DNA from: Blattamonas nauphoetae
Taxonomy: Eukaryota; Preaxostyla; Oxymonadida
Assembly: GCA_033064195.1 (NCBI GenBank)
Contig: JARBJD010000179.1
Coordinates: forward strand, 1 to 64,000
Reading direction: 5' to 3'
DNA length: 64,000 nt
The translations under genes and the position numbers were made by a program. Shown here piece by piece: positions 10,944-20,215 of this stretch. Every line of letters starts with the position of its first letter. The stretch's first letter is position 1. Below the pieces are notes generated by a model that did no database searches, was not told where the DNA came from, and saw only the letters and a list, made by a program, of their open reading frames with translations.

Positions 10944-11840
10944 TCATGTTGGAATACTAATCAGTGTATTATATTTTTGGATCAGTTCATTGATGAGTGT
11001 CTGTTGTTGTCCGACGATAGAGGATAATTCCTGAATGGCTTTCACACAGAAGCAAGAGAGTTCTGCATAATCAACTTGAAGACAATCTGGATTGGAATCA
11101 TTCACGACTTCCGGAAATATTTCTTGGATCTGTTGTGCAATCACACCAATGTGTTTCTTCTCACTTTCCTTCTTCAGACATTCACATTTCTCTTTGCAGT
11201 TCTTCAAGTGTTCTTCATCTGTCTCATTTTCAATTTGCTTTGTGACTTTGTTAATCTTCGAGTCGAACGTGTTGAACTGATACTGCACAATTTCGACTTT
11301 ATTCAATTGTTCAAGAACATTAGGGTATGGAACAATATTCCTTTTCACTCTTCTGTCTGACAGCTGAGAAAAACTTCCTGTTGGTGAGATTGAAAACACT
11401 CCTGAACCAGTATCTTCATCGTAGTAATACAAAGCTGGTGAGTCACACGGTGACCACATAATGATACCATCACCATTGAACTGAATTCCTGAAGTTTCTG
11501 AAAGCGATTGTGAAATTGAAATGCCAGACTTAAATGTTGAAGCTGGATATGTTCCAGGATACTTCGGAAGTGATCCCTCCGATATGTTCCACTTCGCTCC
11601 ATTCACATTGATCAATCCTCCAATTGTTGGTGTTGTAATACCAGCTGAACAAGTTATTGATCCATTTGTGCTCACAACTTTTTGGATTGAAGATATCGCT
11701 GTCTGCTGTGCTTCTGTTGTCTTCTGAAGTGATTCAATCACTGCCGAATTCTCGTTGGTTGTTGAGAGATTATGATCAATCATTGTCTCAATCATTTGTG
11801 AATTGTATTTTTGTCGATTCATTTCTGTTTGCTCTTTCAT
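10944..11840 (-). CDS. Tail-fibre-like protein with C-terminal peptidase S74 (intramolecular chaperone) domain
   Basis: About 298 residues, looks whole. The first 100 residues are coiled-coil-like (SMKEQTEMNRQKYNSQMIE onward) and then beta-rich with low-complexity Gly/Ser/Thr. The C-terminal 130 residues match the S74 signature: SDRRVKRNI (the Ser and Lys of the self-cleaving dyad), YQF, KKHIGVIAQQIQEIFPEVV, LQVDYAEL and VKAIQEL. In phage tail spikes this domain drives trimer folding and cuts itself off. Here it presumably matures a virion fibre. The start at 11840 is chosen because TTTTTATTTTCAATG lies directly there; an upstream ATG at 11873 is in frame but lacks the motif. It ends in TGA and overlaps the convergent gene. 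Confidence 0.75.
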   Translation of the reverse strand: MKEQTEMNRQKYNSQMIETMIDHNLSTTNENSAVIESLQKTTEAQQTAISSIQKVVSTNGSITCSAGITTPTIGGLINVNGAKWNISEGSLPKYPGTYPASTFKSGISISQSLSETSGIQFNGDGIIMWSPCDSPALYYYDEDTGSGVFSISPTGSFSQLSDRRVKRNIVPYPNVLEQLNKVEIVQYQFNTFDSKINKVTKQIENETDEEHLKNCKEKCECLKKESEKKHIGVIAQQIQEIFPEVVNDSNPDCLQVDYAELSCFCVKAIQELSSIVGQQQTLINELIQKYNTLISIPT

Positions 11841-12000
11841 TGAAAATAAAAAGTTGAACTCCCTCATGAACATACGTCACCGGCACATTATTTCTGACAT
11901 ACTCAGAGACTAGTGAACAGTTCTCTTCTCTCATTGATTCAATTAATGCTTGTTCTGAACATACTCGACGTCTTTCGTTGTACATTTCAGTTGGATTCAT
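11788..12000 (-). CDS. Short ORF at the edge of the Polinton-like element
   Basis: About 70 residues from MNPTEMYNERRRVCSEQALI, rich in Glu/Arg/Asn and helical in character. It starts with a T-rich / ATTAAATG motif on the minus strand (11998-12030) and overlaps the start region of the S74 gene in another frame. It may be a small gene or the former N-terminal part of its neighbour. No family recognised. Confidence 0.35.
   Translation of the reverse strand: MNPTEMYNERRRVCSEQALIESMREENCSLVSEYVRNNVPVTYVHEGVQLFIFNERANRNESTKIQFTND
11838..11853 (-). promoter_or_regulatory. T-rich start motif of the S74 gene
   Basis: On the minus strand it reads CTTTTTATTTTCAATG, a compact version of the motif found before the capsid genes. 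It favours the internal Met as the true start. Confidence 0.45.
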
Positions 12001-12030
12001 TTAATACAAATTAAAAAATTCAAAAATAAA
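11998..12030 (-). promoter_or_regulatory. T-rich / TAAATG start motif at the element's right side
   Basis: Minus strand: a TTTATTTTTG tract, then T-rich sequence, ending TATTAAATG at 11998-12000. The spacer is longer than in the plus-strand copies. Confidence 0.4.
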
Positions 12031-12179
12031 TTTTCATTCGTGATTTTATCATTTGTGATCTTCCTCGACTTCTGTTCTGTCATCGATGGGTTCGATCAGT
12101 CTTGTTTGATCGGAGAAAGTTCTTCAATGGGACTCGATCCTCTCATCTCATTCCTGACGACTCTTTACCGTTTGATTTA

Positions 12180-13765
12180 GGTGTGTTTCACTTTCTACTT
12201 TCTCATTTGTTCTCTTTTCTTTTTTGACATCTCATTCTTGTTCTCGATCATCGACTTTTTTCTTCTCCTCTCATTTAGGTACATCACATTGTTTTATGAA
12301 CGGTGGTTTCATTCCCGACTTGTTTTGAACAGGTTTGCTCCATTTTTGAATTCATTCTTTCCTAAAACTTACTTATGTACCAACGCCGATCAAACCGAAA
12401 GTGGACCTGAAGATCAGGTACACAGATGCGTTTTATCGCTTAAAAGTATGTCTCTCGTGATTTACCAAACAGGTATTCTCTTCTTTTTTATTCATCTTTT
12501 CATAAAACATCTTCATGTACTCGATCTGTGTGATCATCAAACTCAGGTACACATTTGCGTCTTATGACCAGAAAGTGCTGTTCACTGAATATTTGAAACA
12601 GGTTTGCTCTCTTTTTTGTATTATCTCTTTATAAGACACAATGACGTACCAGAATTTTCACTTCACTTTTGACATTCTCTTTTCTGGTACAACACTTCAC
12701 TTTATCCTCTCATTTTCACTTCATTGTCAGTTTTTTTTCATTGTCTCTCACTTTTTTACAAAATTAAAATTTAAAATGACGTGAACAAAATTTTGATCCT
12801 CATCTTTGCTCAAAACACTTCGTGATTCATCGATAAAATTGTATGCGTTGGTACACCACTTTGTTTTACTTTCATTCAACTTTCATTTCACTTTTTACAC
12901 TTCACCACTCTTCGATTTGTGCTCTTCATTTTTTCTAAAACACACTCGTGTACCAACAAAACGCGATCTGAAGTGATCATCCAGATCAGGTACACCACTT
13001 CACCTTATCGTTTCATTTCACAACTATTTGATTTCAATTCTCTTTTTTGATCAAAACAAGGTAGAACACAGAACTAAAAATGTTTGATCGTCAAGATAAA
13101 AATGAACTGTGAGATCTGGTACATGAATGTGTTTTATCACTTCAAACATTGTTTCACTTCACAATTTTGATCTCTTTATTGACATTTTTGCTCTAATCTT
13201 TCATAAAACAAAGTGGTGTACCAACGAGATTCAATCTGAAATGATCGGTGAGATCTGGTACATGAATGTGTTTTATCTTTTAGTTTTCACTTCACTCACT
13301 CTTAATTCCTCTTGTTTTCTGAAATTTCGTTGAACGCGTTCATAAGGTGAAGTGATGTACCAACGAAGTGAGAAAAACAATGATTGGAGAGATCTGGTAC
13401 GTCACTTCACTTTATCGTTGCTAACATTGTTTCACTTCACAATTTTACTCTAATTAGAAACATTTTTGACGAACGCGTTCATAAAGTGAAGTGGTGTACC
13501 AACGAAATGCGAAAAACAATGATCGTTCAGATCTGGTACGAGATTTTGTTTTATCGTTTACTTTTCACTTCACTCACTCTTTTTTTCTCTTTGTTTGTGA
13601 AATTTTGACGAACCCGTTCATAAGGTGAAGTGGTGTACCAACGGAACGCAAAGGATCAAGATCGTGCAGATCTGGTACGTCACTTCACCTTATCGTTTCA
13701 TTCTCACTTCATTTACATTTTAGTACTCTAGTTTTGTGAAATTTGTCTGAACACGTTCGTAAATC
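12180..13765. repeat. Tandem array of about 139-bp units with internal palindromes
   Basis: The phrase GTACCAAC starts at 13218, 13357, 13496 and 13635 (exactly 139 apart) and at 12950 and 12377 in a more degenerate part. Each unit carries CAGATCTGGTACGTCACTTC-type sequence and, further on, ATAAAGTGAAGTGGTGTACC, which are near reverse complements, so adjacent units can form long hairpins. The array is T-rich on the plus strand and has no gene. It begins right after the last gene of the Polinton-like element and could be its terminal repeat or a separate satellite. Confidence 0.8.
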
Positions 13766-13769
13766 TCAA

Positions 13770-15109
13770 TACTTACCCACAATTTTCACATCTTCCGTCT
13801 CAGCCTTTGCTATCATACTTGCCCACTTCATTGTTGCTTCATTCACATTCTTTTGTTCCAATTAAGCAAAAAAGTTGATAAAAAATGAGTTGTTGTGATG
13901 TGCTCGTGAGGTGTAGACGGTCGAAAGAATGCTCGTGAGATTGGTGAAGTGACGAGGAAAGTCGAAGTAATTAAAGTGAAAACCAGACGAGCGAAATGAG
14001 CAGTGAAAAGCGTTGAAGTGGCTGTGCATGAAACAAACAAGATCAAAAGTTGAGTGTGAGAAACATGAAAAACCAACATTATGAAAAAACTAGTCGTCAG
14101 AAGTGTCGCGAAAATTCAGTACTCCCTCCTCGAAAGGTGAGAAAGAAGATGTGATGTGAGAAAATCAGGGCAAAAATCGATATGAGTGAAAAGTTGGTGA
14201 AAATGTGGTGCAAAAAAGGTGCGTTCAAAAAAAGACGACTATGAAGGTGAGGTGATCGGGAACCTAGGAAAAGCGTCGGAAGGACGCGAATGCGAAGATT
14301 TTGAAAAATCTAACGCAAAAAACGAAAACTGACGAAAAAAGTGGTGAAAGATGACGTGAAAAAGTGAGGTTGAAAAGTGTCACCAAAAGGCGACTCCGAG
14401 CGAAATGAAGTGTAAAAACGCAAATAGGAGGCAAAAGTGATCCTAAAAAGTGAAGTGCTGAAAGCGCATACATTTTTTTTAAAATTCGGAGAAACTCGAA
14501 AAATGGAATATGGGTTGATCTAGAAAAATCCCGATCCGGCCTTGATCTAACCAAAATTCCCAAAAGTGTTTTTTATCGCGAATTTCACCTCCTGAAATCG
14601 ATTTTGTAATTTTAGAAGGTGTTTGAGGTGGATTTGAGCCATATAGCAGTAGTTTTAAGCAAGTTCTGAAAATCGACTTTTTGGTCACTTTTTCGACCAC
14701 TGTTCGGTACGTAGCTCCACGAATTCTCAACCGATTTTCATCGAGATTGTTTTGATCGACGACTCACATCGTCCCCGACATTTTAGAAATTTTTTTTGAT
14801 TTTTTTCGAAGTGGTTCTCAAGTTGGATTCACTGTGTTCAAGTTCAAAAGTGAAAAAACATCGAAAAAAGTGACAACATTTTTGGATTATGACAAAAATT
14901 TGCTTCAAAATTGACGCTTAAAATGAGGTCGAAATATTGGACATATTTTTGGAATTTAGGTCAAATATTGGCATCATTGAAATGTCCCAAATTCCTTTTA
15001 ATACAAGATTTAGAAATGGTCAATCGGAATTGACTTTTCGTTTCTGATTTCAACGACTATTTCAATCTGGTTCCCAAATCGTCTACTATACTACTTGGAC
15101 GACCATTCC
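13770..15109. other. AT-rich stretch without recognisable genes
   Basis: The first half is A/G-rich with many GTGAAAA-type words, the second half AT-rich. Short ORFs here have no coding character. A block near 14470-14660 has weak resemblance in wording (AAATTCGGAGAAACTCG, TTTGAGGTGGATTTGAG) to the arms of element 1, perhaps an old remnant. Confidence 0.4.
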
Positions 15110-15113
15110 TTCT

Positions 15114-15555
15114 GGGTGATTCTCACCGATATGTCTCAAAAAATAAAAAAATGGGTGAAAAAAGGGAAGCATCCAGAGTCTTTAGAGTTGAAAATAGTAA
15201 AACCCATTTCATTTCCTCTTGTATCTCTCTATCCCAACGACGATCCTTCATGAATGGTTTCGCTTGTCTCAATCAATCATCTTCTCGAGATCAGATCCTT
15301 GCTGATTCTCATCAGCTTTGAACCTTATACAGTTTTCTGTTCTTCGTTTCCCTTTTTCTCTCACAGAGGGCACATTTCTCTCAAAATGGAGAGCCTCCAT
15401 CTAGTCAGTGAAGCTCTTTCACATTTTTGGATATCCCCAGATTGGGACCTCATTTCACAAAACAATGTCCTTCATCATGTTTATAATAATTGCTTCATGT
15501 TAAATCTTAATAATTCGCCTTTCGCTTCATAGTGACATGTCGGTGAGAATCACCC
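15114..15555. mobile_element. Small inverted-repeat element (MITE-like), 442 bp
   Basis: Ends GGGTGATTCTCACCGATATG at 15114 and its near-perfect reverse complement ending at 15555, flanked by a 4-bp direct repeat TTCT (15110-15113 and 15556-15559). The interior is T-rich and non-coding. The superfamily is not clear from a 4-bp duplication alone. Confidence 0.75.
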
Positions 15556-15819
15556 TTCTGTATCACCCTGTAGGTCCAAAATGTTCAAGTGTGAGACATC
15601 GATCTTAACAGATTGTATAGGCTTGTCTGACCGGCACTGACCGGTCAGTTTTCACCGAAAAGTACTGACGGTCACTGACCGGAGAAATATCGGAAACCAG
15701 AATCCAGAGTTACCATTTCTCCGGAGTGGAAAAAATTGGAGTTGAAAAGAGAATGAGTTTCAGTGTCTTTTCTTCTGGATTTGATTTTAGTATATCCTTT
15801 TTATTGTTATTCAGCTATT

Positions 15820-17060
15820 TCAGATTCTTTTTCGTCCGATGACACCGATCGAACCCATACAGTCACGAACTTCAATCTCAAACAGCAGAGATGTGACAAC
15901 ATCTGCACCTTTGCAAAAGCTTCCCAGCTTCACACACATCAGTATCGTTTTGAGAACAAAAGAAAGGGGTTTGGGTTGGTTTTCTCCAACCTTAAAGATG
16001 AAAACACTCTCAGAAAGGATCTCCATCCAGATGGTGAATTGGAAGATATCACATCAACCAAGAAAGCGTTGGAAGTGAAAAGAAATGTGGAAAGTGGAAT
16101 TTTTGTCACCTTGTTTCTCAGAATCATGTTGTTAATTGTGGATGAAGGATTTGACAGACTGTCGCACTTGTGCGTTCTGTCACTGTTTACGCGACAGCAA
16201 GGGTTCCTTTTCGCTCTGATTGTGCGATTGGACAATCATGCTGACATTAGCGGATGGATGAGTTGGAAACCACGATGCTCAAGAAATCATCTCGAAGAAT
16301 GAGGGAGGGTCCCTTTCGCTGAGCTATTTTGTGTTTGTGCCATCTCAGTAAGCGAGTGTTGTGAAGCAGAATGGTGGATTTCTGTTGATAGCATCGTGTG
16401 TGTCCCGTGGAGAGGATAAAATTGGCAAGATTGTGTCGATCGTGGTGGAGGTGAGGGCAGGATCAGGAAACCAGAGAATGAGGTTTTCTCTTCGTTCTAG
16501 CAGTAATGAGGACACTCCATTGATTGCTTGTACGCGACGTCGAAGCGGGAAATGGTGAGGTGCTCGCTTCTTTGGCTGAATGGGGACACAGACAGTGAGA
16601 TTTAGTTTGCTTGAAGTTCGTCGGAAGGAGATATGGTGCTGAAGGTGGTGAGAATGGAGTGGGGGAGTGAATTGGGAGGCGTTTTCCGTTCGAATGTGAG
16701 CTTGATCAGTCTGGTCTTCTCTTTGAAGATTGTGTTAACTTTTCAGCGGTATCTCTTTTTGTTGGTGCTGTGTCGATGTGGTCGCTGTCGCCTCCCCTTC
16801 CGTCGTCGTTGAGCATCACTGAATCGCCACGGGGTGCAGCTGGGAGAGACACAACAACAGAACCCATCCACCATCCAGAATCGATTGTGGTGGATGGAGT
16901 GAATGGGAAGGACGAGTCGCTGTGCTGGGTGTCGGCAAGTGAGTATGGATCGGTGAGTGGTTTGAGTGTTCGTCTTCCCGCACAATATGAATGGTCGCTT
17001 TTGATGAAAACCGGAACGATGAGCGAATGCACTCCGCAGCATGCTGGAAACACAATCGAG
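15820..17060. other. Decayed interior of the hAT-like element
   Basis: Several short open frames on both strands, for example plus-strand 16770-17075 (PIHHPESIVVDGVNGKDESL) with beta-helix-like wording, but no continuous gene and no hAT dimerisation motif that I can see. Possibly captured host sequence; low confidence. Confidence 0.3.
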
Positions 17061-17108
17061 ATTGCTGGAGAATGAACGGCTCTGTCGATTCTGGAATCCT
17101 CTCAAGTA

Positions 17109-17431
17109 CAGGGTGAGCCAAAAGTAACCTTCTCTAGGGGCCGATCAAAGCCTTTTTCGACAAAAGTTAAAAAAGAGAGTTTCAAGACGTGAAATATGAA
17201 GAGAGTGATCATTAAAGCTTAACTGAATTCTCGTTCGTTTTTTGTCAGAAATCGGGACATGCGAACGATCTGACTTCATTCGTACACTGCACTGAAGTTG
17301 ATGAGAAAGAAATCAGTGAATGAGGTGGTGAGCAAACAGTATAGCGACAACGATCTCTATTTGATGTTTGTTTTCGAAAAGATGACATAAAAACACAATT
17401 GTGGGATGAAGGTTACTTTTGGCTCACCCTG
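17109..17431. mobile_element. mariner/Tc1-type miniature element, 323 bp
   Basis: Starts CAGGGTGAGCCAAAAGTA at 17109 and ends with its reverse complement at 17431, flanked by TA on both sides (17107-17108, 17432-17433). TA duplication and CAGGGTG-type ends are typical of Tc1/mariner. Too short for a transposase. It is nested inside the hAT-like element. Confidence 0.85.
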
Positions 17432-17632
17432 TAGATTCACTCCTTTCGATGTCGTCAGAAACTGTCTCGATTGAGGATGTTGGATTCACTCAGCATTCGT
17501 TGCTGTTGAGCAGATATCGTTTCGAATCGCTGCTCATTCTTATTTGGGATGAATCAATAGAGAACCTTCCGAGATCTTTTCTGAAGAGAATTGAGAACAA
17601 AACAGAAAAAGTGACAAAAAATCATACCAAGT

Positions 17633-19883
17633 TTGGCCTGTTAAGCTGTGTCCAGTCGAGGCTGGATTGTCCAGTCCAGTGTCCAGTCTCCTATTTAGGA
17701 GCTGGAGGCTCGAGAAACTTATCAATGGGTGAAATGTGGTGATCTTTCGTACTGATGGAAGAAACGAGAAATAAAGTGGTGTTGTGGGCAGAATTGGATA
17801 TTTTCGGCAGATTGAGGTTGCAAGTGTGAGGAGTTCGGTAAACAGGAAGTGGAGAAGGGCTGATCAAGCTTCGTCGAATCGTTTTCACCATGAAACAATG
17901 ATTCTACGAAGAGATTCAGACAAGAATATCATCCAACATGAAGTGAACGAAAAAGGGAGATGGTTAAGAGAAAAAAACGTGGCCCACATCGTGCTGGTCA
18001 GCTCAATCGTGTGGTTTTGATGAGGGAGGGTTGTTTGACGGAAATGATGTGAGTGGAATGAACAGAGGATACAGTGTTTATTTTCTGAGTGATGGGTGGA
18101 AGAATGTTTTGCTTGTCCTCTCTAACAACCAAGATGTTAGAGAGGAAAGAGGGGAGGAAGAATTCTCAGCTCTAATGCCAGAATTGAGGAGGACAGCACG
18201 TTAATGAAGATAAATTTGACAGAGTGATGATGGAACACCTGCAACAACAACATCTGTCCCGAGTGGCGAAGGTTCCACATTGCGATTCAGAAATGAGTCA
18301 TTCTGCTCGATCGGAAGATGAAATTACCACAAAAGAGTGATCGATTGACAGAGGCGTTGATCTTATCCAGACGATGTATCTTCAAACAGGGTTGTACCCA
18401 TGATGAAGGTAGCGGTTGAAGCGAGTTTGATCCTTGCTGTACTCTGAGCAGTGCTGTACTGCCATTGGCGGAAGGTGAGGAAACAACACCATTTGTGGCC
18501 AAAAAGTTGTGAAGATCCTTTGTTGCGTCGCCATTCATGGTTTTTTGGAGATGATCTGGTTCGTCATGATTACAATGGAAATTGTGGTCCTCTACAGATA
18601 ATACATCCATTCTTTCTGGTTGATTTTGAAGTTACTGCCGCTGATTTTTCAATGTTTGTTGTTGTGACTCCTGAAGGAGCGGAAGAAAAGATAAAAAATC
18701 AGGCTGAGGCATACACCTTGCAATTGAAACTACATTCCAACCTGTTGAGGGGTAACTTGCTTTTTTTGATCCGACTGAACAGGATGCGCGTACTGAGCAC
18801 CATAAAGATTGATTTCGAGACTTCTTGTTCGGGAGGTTGGGTGAGATAACTCTATCATTCTTTGAAGATCACTAATTGAGGTGGTGTGTATGCAAATGGG
18901 TAATTGACACAGTATCGTCATCTTCTGCGCAATGGTTGAGGCGTGTATAGGCTGAGTGTGGCTCCAGAGAGGATGCGATCTTTGTTGGCGATGGGCGGTA
19001 TATCAGAAGTAGATGGCGTGTTTGGCAACGGTATTGAGGCAAAACTGTGATGTGTGTCGAGTTAACGATGAGCACGATCGAATTAACAGTAGATGTCGAG
19101 AAAGGGAAGTGTGAAGATGGATGACTCGCCGCTTCTCCAAAGTTGAATGACGGTTTTCTGAAAACGAAAAGAAAGGTGCTTAGAAGCTGAATTTGAAGGA
19201 GATTTCGGCTGTTCCGGAGTTGGCGACGATCATGATAGTGGAGGTGATGATGGCTGACTGTGAATGAAATGAGACGCACAAAGGCTGAATTTTAAATGTT
19301 GGACGGCTATCTAGGTGAGTCACGATACGGCAATTGGGTTGTTGGATCAACATGATTTGTGGTATTTAGTCGGGCAGCTGAGTTATCGATTCCCTCAAAT
19401 TGGATCTCTCCTGTTCGATCTGCTTTCAAAAGAAGAGTGTGCAGGGTTTTGAATCAGAGATGAAGTCTCCTATTCATCAAAAAAGTGAAAAATAGACGGT
19501 AAAATCAAACTGTAATGGAAATTGAGAAAGAACTGTGACCCTTTATAGGTGTCGATTGGACAGTCCAATTTGGCCGACTCGTCAAAACCTCAAAAAACGG
19601 GATGCACTAATTGAGGAGACCTCAGAAAAAACCTGCCATCGAATTGTCCAACTTTGTCCAATGGTGTCCAATCATGGGTGGATCAAGCCGATCGTCACTC
19701 CTCGCAGAATGTACTCCGATTCGAGCCATTTCGCCCTTTCTCGTGTTATTATGATCAATTCTTTGTGAAATTCAGCGAAAAGATGAATTTAGGGTGAAAT
19801 GAACAAGATCAAAAAAGAATGTCCAATCGAGGTCAACTGTCCAGTCCAACACTGGACAGTGTCCAATCCACTTAACAGACCAA
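17633..19883. mobile_element. TIR element with 8-bp target duplication, copy 1 of the TTGGCCTGTTAAG family
   Basis: Starts TTGGCCTGTTAAG and ends CTTAACAGACCAA. The perfect 8-bp duplication TACCAAGT lies at 17625-17632 and 19884-19891. The left 65 bases and right 420 bases closely match the element at 29469-31733, including repeated TGTCCAGTC / TGTCCAATC words, but the interiors differ. The interior has decayed minus-strand coding-like stretches (about 18290-19280) and no transposase. Nested in the hAT-like element. Confidence 0.85.
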
Positions 19884-20215
19884 TACCAAGTACCTTTGTT
19901 CCGCAGAATAGTACAAAACGAGGCGATGATGATCTGGACAGGCACAAGGATCATGAAAGTGAGATGTATCGTACAAATAAGTGAAAAAAGGCTATCACAC
20001 GGCTTCAGTACACAAATCATGACATTACTAACTGATTACTTGCCTGTTTCCCGTAAACATTAAGTATTGTATGGAGAGGTGAGATCTTCCCCTTAGAAAA
20101 ATTGGCCACTGACACAGACAGCCACTTTCGGCCGGTCAGACAAGCCTAGGATTGTATTTTCATTTCATCGGCTCTTTGGCCTCAGACGATCATTGAATAC
20201 CTGTTTTCTCACACA

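Larger units (their letters stand above)
4506..10960 (+). pseudogene. Small gene of the Polinton-like element, split by a 6-kb TIR element
   Basis: A gene starts MVKRYFSIQNSHTAQLPPDF at 4506, about 30 bases after capsid gene B. It reads for about 75 residues before the 6-kb inserted element begins at 4730. Coding with the same style (ending FLVDLMLEY near 10960) resumes beyond the element's right end at 10765. It ends convergent with, and overlapping by about 17 bases, the S74 gene on the other strand. No family recognised. It is interrupted by the insertion. Confidence 0.45.
1..12040. mobile_element. Polinton-like (Maverick) element, partial and broken
   Basis: A block of virus-like genes: two tandem double-jelly-roll-type capsid candidates, three small genes, and a convergent tail-fibre-like gene with an S74 chaperone domain. 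Most genes start at a shared T-rich / TAAATG-type motif. The left end lies outside the window. The right limit is set only by the last recognisable gene (about 12000) and could extend through the tandem array that follows. No polymerase B, integrase, protease or packaging ATPase is visible, so only one half of an element is seen. It is broken: roughly half a dozen breaks in the capsid and small genes plus one 6-kb insertion. Frames are still easily recognised, so it is a fairly young fossil. Family assignment rests on capsid sequence feel and gene company, not a search. Confidence 0.72.
15618..20148. mobile_element. hAT-like element, 4.5 kb, non-autonomous, with two nested elements
   Basis: Terminal repeats TAGGCTTGTCTGACCGG at 15618 and the reverse complement ending at 20148. 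Flanking 8-bp repeats AGATTGTA (15610-15617) and GGATTGTA (20149-20156) differ at one base. An 8-bp duplication with TAG-type ends is the hAT pattern. The left end has several TGACCGG words close together, as expected of transposase-binding sites. No transposase frame is visible. The interior contains coding-like but decayed sequence plus elements at 17109-17431 and 17633-19883. Confidence 0.75.

Noticed and set aside
1-12040. Polinton core genes (polymerase B, integrase, ATPase, protease)
   Set aside because: Looked for but not visible in this window; only capsid, small and fibre genes are present, so the remainder must lie to the left or be lost.
12180-13765. Regularly spaced repeats suggesting a CRISPR array
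   Set aside because: The repeated unit is the full 139 bases with no unique spacers, units contain long inverted halves, and the genome is eukaryotic with no cas genes.
15618-20148. Possible hAT transposase gene inside the hAT-like element
   Set aside because: No frame longer than 180 residues and none with a recognisable transposase or zinc-finger motif.
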